Shown here piece after piece: positions 19,127 to 29,989 of a DNA stretch of 64,000 nt. This DNA comes from Meconema thalassinum (lineage: Eukaryota; Arthropoda; Insecta; Orthoptera; Tettigoniidae): positions 358,032,779 to 358,096,778 of the forward strand of contig OX336393.1 in the NCBI GenBank assembly GCA_946902985.2. Reading direction: 5' to 3'. A program made the position numbers and the translations under genes. The notes beneath the pieces were generated by a model. The model did not search any database. It was not told the origin of the DNA and saw only the letters and a program-made list of their open reading frames with translations. The first letter of the stretch is position 1, and each line of letters begins with the position of its first letter.

Positions 19127-20608
19127 TAGCCTATTTTCAATTTTGAAAAAATAGGCTTATGAGATCACCTTTTGTCCGTGTGTGTGTGCGTGTGTGTGTG
19201 TCCCCCTAATAAAATCTAAACGGCCGGAGAGATTTCAATGAAACTCGGTAAGTTCATAGCTCTATTCCGGGCGACCCCGATCGTGCCCTTCAAATTTCCG
19301 TACGTCTCACCAATCCAACAGGGCGGCTGTGCGAAGTATTTCACCAGCATTCAATATCTCCGAAACTATTACCGATATCACCCTGGAATTTTGTATGGTG
19401 ATAAAGGCAACTACTAGAAATTCACTTATGAGACCTTTGAAAACCTGGTAACTACGAAACCAACATGGCGGCCAAGCGAATTTGCGACTTTTAAATGGAC
19501 GTTTCTCACGAATTAACCAACCAAACGCAATGAAACTTGGCACAGTATATGTTTATATACATTTTAATGCACCGACATCTAACTTCGTTCAATTGTTTAC
19601 ATAACCTCAAAATGGCGGCTGTGCGAAATATTTCACAGTCTCCGAAACTATTTATGATATCAACCTGAAATTTTGTACGGTGATAAAGAGCCCTGCTACA
19701 AGTTTATCTATGTAACTTTCAAAAACCTGTAAACTACGAAACGAACATGGCGGCCAAGCGAAGTTGACACATTCTAATACATTTTTCTCGTGATTTAATC
19801 ATATGAGCGCATTGAAATGTGGTACAGTAAATGATTATACATATTGTCATTCACTGGCATCTAATTTAGTTCAATTGTTTACATAAACTGAAGATGACGG
19901 CTGTGCGAAATTTTAAAATTAAGTTTTTATTCTTGTGTCGTAATCATGCGATCGAAGTGAAAGATTGAATAATGAAGCTACGCAATAATTTTCCCTTAAT
20001 GGTACCGGTACATAACTCTACGGCCTATACATATAACAATCAAAAATGGCGAGCATCCGAAATATTTTGACGGTTCTCAATATCTAAGAATCTTTTCCAG
20101 CATTCAAACTGATTTTTTTATGTTCATAGAGGCTATGAACATAAGTTCACCTATATGACTTTCAGTAACCTGGTGAGCACAAATCCGACATGGCGGCGAC
20201 TCGAAGTATAAATATTTAAATGGACGTTTCTCGCGATTTAACCATCTGAGTGCAGTGAAACTTTGCACGTTAATGCTTATACAAATGTTAATCCATTGGT
20301 ATCTAATTTATTTCAATTGTTTTCATAATCACAAAATGGCAGCTGTGCGAAATTTTAAAATCTCGTTTTCACTTCTTGTGTCCTAATCATGCGACTGAAG
20401 TCTGAAAACCACACGTACACAATATTCTTCATGTAATAGTACATAAATAAAAATCCAACCTGGCTACCATCTGCAATATTTAGTCGGTTCTCAGTATCTA
20501 CGAATCTAACATAGCAATCAAACTGAAAATTTGTATGTTGATAGAGGCAATTAATATGAGTAGGATATATGAAAATAGGCTGTATAGTTCTTCACGGAAC
20601 TACTTGTT
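19127..20608 (+). mobile_element. Helentron/DINE-like nonautonomous element 1
   Basis: The 5' end is TAGCCTATTTTC, part of a terminal hairpin with AAAATAGGCT. A TG microsatellite and CCCCCTAATAAAATCTAAAC follow. The interior has several diverged units, each with a block like AACATGGCGGCCAAGCGAA. Near the 3' end GAAAATAGGCT repeats the 5' end in inverse, then comes a hairpin TAGTTC-TTCACG-GAACTA (20585-20602) and CTTGTT. This subterminal repeat plus 3' hairpin plus minisatellite layout matches Helentron-associated elements (inference). The near twin at 34784-36322 is in the opposite orientation. Confidence 0.55.
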
Positions 20609-20614
20609 TTTATT

Positions 20615-20808
20615 CAGGTGGGGCGTAGTGGCCCAGCGGTCAAGCTCTCCGCCTCTCACCAAGGCCCTGATTGGATTCCCGGTCAGTGCATGTGAGATTT
20701 TTGAAGAGAAATGCAATGTCCTGTGGTTCAGACTCGACGTAAAATGGAGGTCCCGTGGCTCATGATCGCAATATTGACGGTCACATAAAACCCGAAGCTT
20801 TTTTTTTC
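20615..20808 (+). mobile_element. SINE family E
   Basis: GGTGGGGCGTAGTGGCCCAG, TTGGATTCCCGGTCAGTGCA and TCCTGTGGTTCAGACTCGAC match the family E reference at 11409-11603. It ends CCCGAAGCTTTTTTTTT. No convincing target duplication. It begins a few bases after the end of the Helentron-like element. Confidence 0.7.
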
Positions 20809-20919
20809 TGAATTCAAATCCTAGCCAAATTAACTATTTTACATGTGTTCCTTGGTTCAATATCCTTACACATATTTAGATTTTTTGAAAATTTTTCGCA
20901 CCGGAAGTAGTTATCAGGG

Positions 20920-21920
20920 CCACACTAGCGCTCTTAGTGGTAGAATAGGCAAACTGCTAATCTAATCGGACAGGATATGGCAGGGGGTGTCAACCAGATA
21001 GGGATCATTTGGCACCATCGGTGTAGTAGCACGTGCCAGTAGTATGGATCGCTGTATATCGTGTATATCGTGTTGCCAACATATGCATGATACAACGTTG
21101 TAATTAAATTGCAAACATATCACTATATTTAGTCAATAAATATACACATAATTCCTAATTGACATTTCCTTGCAATTATCTTGCTCACAGACGATAATTA
21201 CGGCACTTATCATTAAATAAACATTATTTCTACTGGGTTGGCGGCACTGACCATGCCATGGCGGCTCTGTTTATAAGTTGTATGTAATAATATTGGCCGT
21301 ATACAAATAAGCTAAATAAGCTAATGTTGTGATCTATCTCATCTTTCTTATATCAAATTGTCTTCGTGGTAATGAGATGTGAACAGTTCTTCTTCTGCTA
21401 CGCCAAGTAAGTACGCTTATTTTAAGAATTTAAGTAAAAACGTGTTTCTGCGTGTGCAAAATATACCGTAGCCTAGGTTTGAATTTACATTAGACGCAGT
21501 GTACAGGTGACATTCCACTTGACATATTAATTAACTTTCACTATTATTTATCCCACAGGTAGGCCTACCAAATTCTGGGAACAAACAAATCGTAAATTGC
21601 TGTTCTCGAAATAGCAGAGGAATGTGGCAATTAGGCCTACTCTCCTTAGAAATGACCAGGTAAGAGTCTATGTTTCCGTAATATTTTCAACTTGATTACA
21701 TCTTGCAGAGATACGTCCAGTACCATGAGCCTATTGTATATGTGTACTCAAGTTCTTGAGGTGTGTTAATAATTCATTTTACATTGCGGTAGATTAAAAA
21801 TGTCATGATTCTTGACAACGTGTCGAAGCTTTAATATTTTCCCCTTCCTTGAATTTCAAATTATTATTGGTACCGTATTCAAAAAAGATCAGTTCTTGTA
21901 CATGTTAGCTACTGGTGCTG
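20920..21920. other. Mostly featureless; one orphan 75-bp satellite unit
   Basis: At 20922-20990 stands one unit resembling the tandem array at 25940-26461 (ACACTAGCGCTCTTAGTGGT … CTGCTAATCTAATCGG). The rest is AT-rich sequence with several AGGCCTA motifs, which are frequent throughout the window, and no gene. Confidence 0.5.
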
Positions 21921-21924
21921 TGTC

Positions 21925-23190
21925 AAGTACCTATTCAGTTGGTAGAATAGGTAGTAATGCCATTACTGATGTAGAACTGTAATGTTCTGCGACCCAAATA
22001 CCATTCAAATGCACCTGTCCTCCTCTAATAAGCCAAGAACAAACAAATGTGTAGATGTGTTTCCTTGCATATTCATGCTATGGGCACTTTGTATTTATTT
22101 TTGTAGATACACAGGAAAATAAGCTGTACGGTTTATGTTATGGTAGGAGTGCAGTGTTTGGGCTGAGTGTTCAGTTGGTCGAATTGGTAGTAATGGCAAT
22201 ACTGATGTAGGACTGTAATTACAGGTTATTAAAACTTAACATTCACTCCCATGGTCTAATAGGTTTAATGGCCTAGGATCATATAGTCTTACCAATGTGT
22301 AACTACATACATTAAGTTAATGTGTTCTTGTCCTGTGGAACGAAGTCCAACGTGAATATACTTTTGCTAAGTCATGGTGCTAAAGTAGTCGACTCGTGTA
22401 ATGTTCTGCGACCCAAATACCATTCAATTGCACCTGTCCTCCTCTAATAAGCCAAGAACAAACAAATGTGTAGATATGTTTCCTTGCATATTCATGCTAT
22501 GGGCACTTTGTATTTATTTTTGTAGATACACAGGAAAATAAGCTGTACGGTTTATGTTATGGTAGGAATGCAGTGTTTGGGCTGGGTGTTGAGTTGGTCG
22601 AATTGGTAGTAATGGCAATACTGATGTAGGACTGTAATTACAGGTTATTAAAACTTAACATTCACCCCCATGATCTAATAGGTTTAATGGCCTAGGATCA
22701 TATAGTCTTACCAATGTGTAACTATATACATTAAGTTAATGTGTTCTTGTCCTGTGGAACGAAGTCCAACGTGAATATACTTTTGCTAAGTCATGGTGCT
22801 AAAGTAGTTGACTCGTGTAATGTTCTGCGACCCAAATACCATTCAAATGCACCTGTCCTCCTCTAATAAGCCAAGAACAAACAAATGTGTAGATATGTTT
22901 CCTTCCATATTCATGCTATGGGCACTTTGTATTTATTTTTGTAGATACACAGGAAAATAAGCTGTACGGTTTATGTTATGGTAGGAATGCATTGTTTGGG
23001 CTGGGTGTTCAGTTAGTCGAATTGGTACGGTAGTAATGGCAATACTGATGTAGGACTGTAATTACAGTTTATTAAAACTTAACATTCACCCCCATGATCT
23101 AATAGGTTTAATGGCCTAGGATCATATTATAGTCTTACCAATGTGTAACTATATACATTGTGTTCTTGTCCTGTGGAACTAAGTCGAACG
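21925..23190. repeat. 419-bp tandem repeat, three units
   Basis: AATGTTCTGCGACCCAAATA begins at 21981, 22400 and 22819, giving a 419-bp period. Units are nearly identical, differing by scattered substitutions and small indels (CGGTAG near 23027, TAT near 23124). The sequence before the first unit also resembles the unit end, so the array starts near 21925. No ORF spans it. Near identity suggests recent amplification or homogenisation. Confidence 0.85.
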
Positions 23191-23489
23191 TGAAAATCCA
23201 ATAAAACCATGGAACCATTGGCCCGATAACCCCACCCTTATCTGCCAATTTTTATTTTATACTCTTGGTAAGTTAAAAAGTGTTAGGTTCTGTCGATGAT
23301 ATTCTGTAACAGTGAGATAGATACAAGACAAATATAATTGATTTATTGTATGCCAATGTAATGGTTGATATACCTATAGGTAGTATTTTATTCCCACACG
23401 TTATTTACAATATTTTTCAACACGTAGGTTGCCAATGTCTAAGCTTTCATGGAGGGATTTTTTCATCAATTGATTCTGTAATAAGACCA

Positions 23490-24590
23490 CCTTGTGGTGT
23501 GGTTGCTGCCACTCCTGAGGTCCTGGGCTAGTTTCCAAGCTTGATTAAGTAATTTAATTCTGGTCTGACTGTTGGAACGGCGCACACTCATCTTTGTGAG
23601 GCAGAACTGAGAAGAGGTAGGTTCGATTTTCACCTCGGCCATCCAAGAAGTGGTTTTCCAAGGTTTCCCCACTTCCACTCCAGGCTAACGCTGGGATGGT
23701 TCCCAACTTAAAGCTACGGCTGCCTCCTTTCCAGTCCTCACCTGAATTACAGGAAGTATACACACTACTACAGATACCACAATAACACAGATTATCATAC
23801 AAATCATACACTCCCCCAGGGGCTCACATCTAGTGGGACGTGGGTTGGCGACCACGGGGCCCCAGCTGAGTCCCGCATTGCTTCCACTTACTTGTGCCGG
23901 GCTCCTATCTGTCTTCTTTCCTGTCGACCTCACTTGGTCAACTCTTGTTCTCTTCCGACCCCGACGGTATTAGGGTATCCAAGGCCTAGGGAGTCTATTC
24001 CTTTCCCGCCTTAATTGGCCCTTGTCTCATCTTTTCTGATGCCCTCCTCCTGCGAGGGGTCAGCCTTCTTTTTCTTTTCTTGTTATCTCCTGCCTTCTGC
24101 TCAAGGCCCTCAAGGGGCAGGGTGTGTGTAGCCCCACCACCTTTGGTGCACCCTGGATATTGCTACACCCTCAGGGGCTCACGGCTGGTGAGTTCGGGAG
24201 ATGGCGACCCCGAGGGATTCCTGAGCTGGGTCCGGTTTTCCCCCTTTTTTCCATTGCCTCTGGGGCCTTTCGTGGCTCTCCTTCCTTCCAAGTCCCTCGA
24301 TCCTAATTCTTCGAGGGTTTGAGGGCATTTCTTTTCCTCCTGTCCTTTGTTTGCCTTATTCTCCTTTTGTTTTCCATTTCTTCTTCTACTAGCCTATATA
24401 AGTTTGTAGTTAGTTTCAGTTATAGTTTACATTTGATTTTCATCTTCACGATCCCCCAAACCATTAGGGGCCGATAACCAAGATGTTAGGCTCGTTAAAA
24501 CAACAAATATCATCATCAACAAATCACACACACTTCCAAATACATGGGGCTAAATGAATATGTTATCGAAAGCCCTAAATGAATTAATAT
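23490..24590 (+). mobile_element. SINE family C, split by a LINE 3' end
   Basis: The first part (to 23811) has GTGAGGCAGAACTGAGAAGA, the central domain (AGTGGTTTTCCAAGGTTTCC, CCAGGCTAACGCTGGGATGG) and the tail to ACAAATCATACAC. The tail resumes at 24519 with ACAAATCACACAC and continues to ATACATGGGGCTAAATGAAT. Between them lies 23812-24518. Confidence 0.75.
23812..24518 (+). mobile_element. LINE 3' UTR insertion with 13-bp target duplication
   Basis: Flanks ACAAATCATACAC (23799-23811) and ACAAATCACACAC (24519-24531) differ at one base. The insert is GC-rich and noncoding. It contains two related blocks (AGGGGCTCACATCTAGTGGG and AGGGGCTCACGGCTGGTGAG) about 355 bp apart, and ends in TTAGGGGCCGATAACCAAGA … ACAAATATCATCATCA. 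An end with a CAT repeat is typical of some LINEs; the parent element is not identified here. Confidence 0.65.
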
Positions 24591-24599
24591 AAAAAACAC

Positions 24600-25935
24600 A
24601 ATGATTCTTTTAAAATGTAGTTAACTTACAGTAGGTGCAAACATACACATGTCAGCAAATTCAAGTTCCCCGTTTCAAGCATTAAGTTACACATTTATTA
24701 AGTTTACTGTTTCAACACACACACTGGTATGTGTTGTAGGAATTTGCGGTTCATCTGTGTCAGCCATTACATCAAGGAGGAACTAGGTCCATTATTATGT
24801 GCTGGTCCCTACTGTTTTACTTTGGCAAGAAAGAAGAAAGGAACCTGCCTCAACACATACTTTTAGGAGGACCAGATTTGATTACTGTATTTTTGCTAAG
24901 TTTGATCTTGGCTCTTGCTGTTATCTTCTCTTCATTGACAACTTTTTAAATAAAACATGATGAATTCTAGCAGTATTGAGTGTTTTTCTTGTTTTTCATT
25001 GATAGTCCTATTTCTCCTTTCCCCTTAACAGCACGTCATGGAATGTACTGTATTAGTGTGCGATGTTAATTTTTGATGTAGCCTACTTACTGCATTTCAC
25101 CCTTCAAAATTTTTAACTGGATATATTTTAAAGGGCATATGAAATGAACTACTGTATAGAAATTTTGTGATATCCAATTCTTTTTCTGTCCCCTAATGTA
25201 TTTGGCACTAATTACACTAACAGTTTTAGTGTGATGAGGATCTGGTTACACCACCTGATTCCTTAGCATTCTCTCTTAAAATTTTACTGTTATTGCTAAC
25301 AGCATCAAGCATTTTAAAATATGAATTTTCTCCCTTCCCAGTACTTTTCCTTTGTAGTTTTTTCTAATAACTAATTGGTTATAGGCCTAATTGGGCCATT
25401 TTTTAAGCTGAGTAATAATATGCTGCAGGCCTTGTAGTAGCCTAATTTTTGTCACCAATGCAATATGCTCCAATTGCAACTGAAAGAAATTTAAACATGT
25501 ATATTAGTGATTAGGTTAAGTTCTAAATGCTGTGATTGTTCATTTCGAAGTTCTGGAATTCACAATTTCCCACTTTGTTATTATTTTTATTATTTTTTTT
25601 CTGTTATTGGTATTTTGAATGTGATTTATTTCTTGTAGATCATATTATTATCTCCACACTTAAAAACGTGCCATAAGTATTGGGAGATTGTGATTTTCGG
25701 AACATTGAAGTGGGCAGAGCATTTAGGACGGGAATATTTAGCGGAACGAGGGGAAGGGGCAGAGTGGAGGGGAGGGGGCGGGAGGGTTAGTGTTTACGAG
25801 ATCTGCTCATAGGTGGCGCTACCGGTCGACATGTTGCTAGTACATCAGTCAACCACCAGACAGCGCTGAAGTCTTAGGTACCAAGAATTAGCATGGCTGT
25901 TGGCCATCTGTAGTAGTAGGTAATCTGTGGGATAT
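24600..25935. other. No recognised feature
   Basis: AT-rich sequence with scattered homopolymer runs. A G-rich purine stretch lies at about 25735-25790. No ORF of note, tRNA-like promoter or terminal repeat was seen. Confidence 0.4.
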
Positions 25936-25939
25936 GGAT

Positions 25940-26461
25940 GAGTTTCATTGACGCACACTAGCGCACGTAGTGGTAGGAATTGCAAACTGCTCGAATCGAC
26001 CAGATAAGATTGAGTTTCCTTGACTCACACTAGCGCACGTAGGGGTAGGAAATTAAAAATGCTAATCTAATCAACCAGATATGGTTGAGTTTCATTAACT
26101 CACACTAGCGCTCGTAGTCGTAGGGAATGCAACTGCTAATCTAATCGACCGAATATGGTTGAGTTTCATTGTCTCAAACTAGCGCACGTAGTGGTAGGAA
26201 AAACAAACTGCTAATCTAATCGACCGAATATGGTTGATTTTCATTGTCTCAAACTAGCGCACGTAGTGGTAGGAAAAACAAACTGCTAATCTAATCGACC
26301 GAATATGGTTGAGTTTCATTGTCTCAAACTAGCGCACGTAGTGGTAGGAAAAACAAACTGCTAATCTAATCGACCGAATATGGTTGATTTTCAATGACGC
26401 ACACTAGCGTTCGTAGTGGTAAAAAATGCAAACTGCTAACCTAATCGAACAGATATGGTTG
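25940..26461. repeat. 75-bp tandem repeat, seven units
   Basis: TTTCATTGWCTCAMACTAGC-type unit starts fall at 25940, 26012, 26086, 26161, 26236, 26311 and 26386 (spacings 72-75 bp). Units 4-6 are almost identical and the outer units are diverged. This is the usual picture of recent expansion in the array centre. Confidence 0.9.
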
Positions 26462-26562
26462 GGTTTCTGGTGAACAATCAACAATATACCGCTTATCACC
26501 ATGCCGGCACCCCGTAAGGAAAGTTTAGTGTATCCTTTACGTTTGGAAAAGTGTAGAAAACA

Positions 26563-26699
26563 ACGAAAATTAATTATAAATGCACCAAAAAAGGAATAGT
26601 GTGCATGCAAGTTCTAGTGTATGACAGTAAACGAAAATTAATTAGAAATGCACCAAAAAAGGAATAGTGTGCATGCAAGTTCTAGTGTATGACAGTAAA
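26563..26699. repeat. 68-bp tandem duplication
   Basis: ACGAAAATTAATTATAAATG starts at 26563 and ACGAAAATTAATTAGAAATG at 26631. The following GTGCATGCAAGTTCTAGTGT and TATGACAGTAAA are identical in both. One mismatch in 68 bp suggests a young duplication. Confidence 0.85.
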
Positions 26700-26910
26700 G
26701 GATGTTTTGAACATTGTGTTGCTTGTCTGAGAGGCTATAACTGTAGAGTTTTGTTCATGTTTTATTTCAGTAGCGATTGATACGTTCTGTTTGTACTTAT
26801 CAAAGCGCAAATGCTTGAAAATTAACTTTTTTTGGAATTCAAGGTCCAGTTTTCTTCCCGAAGTCATCTGGATCTATATCATCAATCCGAAGATTGGTTT
26901 TATTAAAAAC

Positions 26911-27430
26911 TAGCTGAAATACCCGTGCTTCACTACGGGTCATAAATAAATTAAAATGTGAATGTGACAGTTAAAAGAGGGGATAGGCGAAGTGCTGCGC
27001 GGTGGGAGAGTAAGGATGGAACATTTTGTCCAACTACACCACCCGGCGTTGACCGTGTTTTATAGCACAAATATAGCTTTTACTAGCTAACCGTTGGAGA
27101 TACACGAAAAGTGACGAGGACTTTTCGGATAGAAAATTAAATTTTGAACCCCGTGTATGCTTTCAACAGTTTGCTATTTCTTATCGTTCTCTTTTTATTT
27201 GAAATTGAAATATGAAAGTTTAAAACCAAAGGGTGTAGTGACGTCACTAAAATGGTCGCCATCTTTAAATAGTGCAAAGTATCGAAATCAAAAGTAGCCT
27301 GTATGTTAACCAGGTAAATCAGATACACCATGCAAAATTGCATGTAAATTGGACCAGTGGTTCTTGCGTGATTGAGTAATACACAGGCACACACCATCTC
27401 ATTTTTATATAGCCTACCGTATTAGTATAG
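26911..27430. repeat. Interspersed repeat starting CTAGCTGAAATACCCGTGCT
   Basis: The left end CTAGCTGAAATACCCGTGCT, followed by TCACTACGGG, and the right end CTCATTTTTATATAGCCTAC, followed by TAGTATAGATTA, recall a widespread type of dispersed repeat in invertebrate genomes (recollection, not a search result). The interior has no ORF. Confidence 0.4.
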
Positions 27431-27549
27431 ATTAGAAACTAATTTCATATCTTTATTATTTGGGTCTGGGGGGAGAGGAATTGATCCCCCTAATCACTCC
27501 CCGTAGCTACGTCACTGTTAAGGTGTCTTTAAATAACAACCATATTACT

Positions 27550-28360
27550 GAGATTTATTTCTTTATGTAGCGTATGGCTTTTAGTGCCGGGAGTGTCCGA
27601 GGACATGTTTGGCTTGCCAAAGTTTGTAGCTGCTTTTATGGAGTGAGCTACCGTCGCGTGTGGATCAGATGAAATGAATTAAGAGGAATGAGTTGTTCAA
27701 TTTCTAAAAGTTCCAACTTCGGCTACCAGATGCCACTGACACCTAGGGACGAATGTTGGAACTTTATAGAGCATTTCTAACGAAATATAACCTACATTTA
27801 ATTATTTATCGTATGGCTTTTAGTGTCCGAGGACATGTTCGGCTAGCCAGAGGCTGTAGCTGCTTCAAGCGAACACCCATGGGGTGAGCTACAATTTCCG
27901 TTCAATTTCAAGTAGTTCCAACTTTCGCTACCAGATGTCACTGACACATAGTGTAAGTTTTATAGAGCGTTTCAACGAAATCTAACCTGGAAATTGAGCT
28001 TCACAAAAGTTTAGTTAGTGGAAGGATCTTTTACATGCCATAAATCTATGACATGGGGCCGCCGGCATTACTTCCCCTCCGAAGGAAGGCATACTGAAGG
28101 ATTTTAACGCTCTTAAAAAATCCGACGACTTCGGTCGGGTTTGAACCCACGATCTTGGGCGTAGAAGCTCAGTATGCTACCAACTACGTCACCGAAGCCG
28201 CTACACACTACCAATTGTAGTGGTAGGTTCTTTTGCATGCCATAAATCTATGATGTGGGTCCGCCGGCTCTACTTCCCCTCCGAAGGAAGACTTATTGAA
28301 GGTTGTTAACGCTCTTTAAAAATCCGACGACTTTAGCCTTGTTTGAACCCACGATCTTGA
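27550..28360 (-). mobile_element. SINE family B relatives, partial and duplicated
   Basis: Two copies of the block GTATGGCTTTTAGTGYCSGG / GTCCGAGGACATGTT (27567 and 27811) are each followed by a SINE-B-like piece (AAGTTCCAACTTCGGCTACC; AAGTAGTTCCAACTTTCGCT). The second continues to a full family B head ending at 28203. A third partial head-proximal piece covers 28210-28360. The region arose by insertion and local duplication; exact boundaries are uncertain. Confidence 0.55.
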
Positions 28361-28399
28361 TCATAGCAGTTCATTGCGGAGATAGTCTCCAGTGAATAT

Positions 28400-28910
28400 A
28401 GGATAGGAGGGTGTTCTACAATCTGTACCGAAACCAGATGGCAGTTATTCAAGTCGAAGGACATGACAGAGAAGCTGGTATTCAGGGAAGACTGCAACTT
28501 ATAACCATACTTTCCAATCTATACGAGTACATTGAACAAGCAATGAAGGACATTAGAGAAACCTGTGATGAACGAAGCAAAGCAAAGAGGGTTTAAAAGT
28601 AGGTTGGCCCAGGCAAGCAAAGCATTTCTACAGAAAATAAATCTATTTTTCGTCGGATTTAGGTATTAGGAAGTCATTTCTGAAAGCCTTTATCTGGAGT
28701 GTGGCACTGGATGAAAGTGAAACCTGGACTGTTGGCACGGCAGAAAAAAGTAAAATGGAAGCATTTGAATCGTTGTGTTACAGGAGAATGATAAAGATCA
28801 GATGGTTAATTAGACTAACAAATGAAGGGGGACGAGTGGCGGAGAAGAGTAATTTCTGGCGACTGTTAATGAAGAGAGATAGTTTGGTAGGACACAAACT
28901 AAGGTACCCG
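28400..28910 (+). pseudogene. LINE family alpha fragment (RT C-terminus)
   Basis: It encodes FYNLYRNQMAVIQVEGHDRE, then after stops and a frameshift ALDESETWTVGTAEKSKMEA and CYRRMIKIRWLIRLTNEG, matching family alpha at 14132-14667 and 53761-54537. An internal deletion and several disruptions are present. At its right end it meets a piece of the same family in opposite orientation. Confidence 0.7.
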
Positions 28911-29085
28911 GGAATAGGGATGATAACGTTCCTCTTGAAATCAGAGGGTACGTAATAAAGCCTTCATACCAAGAGATAACACCTGATCAGACTTTCATCA
29001 CCTATGCAACGTAGCAACTTAGTTGGTTATGTCATCTATGCCTGGCGCTTTGTTCAAGCTTAAGTCTTTAAATAATTTAATGAAA
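28911..29085 (-). pseudogene. LINE family alpha fragment, inverted
   Basis: ATAGGGATGATAACGTTCCT … TGATCAGACTTTCATCACCT … CTATGCCTGGCGCTTTGTTC matches 56310-56465, the fingers region of family alpha, read on the minus strand. Side by side with a plus-strand fragment it forms an inverted junction, as left by twin priming or rearrangement. Confidence 0.65.
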
Positions 29086-29157
29086 CAATTATCGTGATTT
29101 ATAGCATATTGTGCAATAGTGTATGGGGTGTTGTGAACAATCCACGCGACGTCTAAA

Positions 29158-29812
29158 GGCTGGTACACACTTGCGAGCTGAGCGGTTCATGAGCCGCTCA
29201 CACTACCAGCGTCGTCCGAGTGTAGGCCTACGGGCTACTGAGCCGCGTTCGAGCCGACCTTGAGTCGCTCAATCTGAGCCGCCTGAAGTTGGTTTTTGCA
29301 GCGAGCACAAAGGAATCCTCAGTGTCAGTGTGGACGGCAGAGATACGTGCTCGCAAGTCTGTACCAGCTTCTGTGAGCCTGTCTTGAGCCGAAATCGGAG
29401 AGCGAAGATATGTTTCCCGTTTCGAGATTTTGTGACCTATTCGGCTTAGTCAAGTCTAAAAGTCAGTAGACGACATCCGCGTGAAAATTTTATACTGACC
29501 ACTAACGATCTGGAACTTCATGTCCAACAATAATTCCGACCCACTTCGTCTTTTGTCGAGTTCATTGCGCCAACACCGACGGGGTTTCTTTTCATTTTTA
29601 TTTAAATTGGCCGTCATCATAGCTGCGCCACTCGCAACCATCACAGCAAGCAGAGTTTCTTGTTCGGAAGGACATCCGTTTTGCACGTGGAAACAACACA
29701 CAATGACTGATTCTGCTCGCGAGCATTATGGCTCAAATAATACTCATAGAAGGCTCAGGCATTTACTTTTTCCTCGAGCGGTTCGCCAGTCGCTCGCAAG
29801 TGTGTACCCGCC
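29158..29812 (-). mobile_element. PIF/Harbinger-like element, deleted
   Basis: Termini are inverted copies of GGCTGGTACACACTTGCGAG (right: GGCGGGTACACACTTGCGAG). The minus strand at 29456-29620 encodes KKPRRCWRNELDKRRSG and YKIFTRMSSTDF, the N-terminal block typical of HARBI1/ALP1-type transposases. The DDE domain is missing. Repeated GAGCCGC/GAGCGGTTC motifs lie inside both ends. The 3-bp target duplication was not confirmed. Confidence 0.65.
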
Positions 29813-29989
29813 TTTTATATTTCTGAGAATTCGAGCCATCAACTCCTCTACTCCTATTCATAAGATATTACCCCACAGTGTGAGGCTCGGGAGTTCTGAA
29901 GGCCGAATTAGCATAATACACTCGGCACACTCATTAGTGCTTGTTTGTGTGCCAATTAGAGAAATGTCTTTGGTGAGGCTAGTACAGTC

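Noticed and set aside
19127..20608. Canonical Helitron (TC…CTRR ends)
   Set aside because: The ends are TAGCC… and …CTTGTT, not TC/CTRR, so a Helentron-type element is the better fit.
25940..26461. CRISPR array
   Set aside because: The units are contiguous satellite repeats without unique spacers, in eukaryotic sequence.
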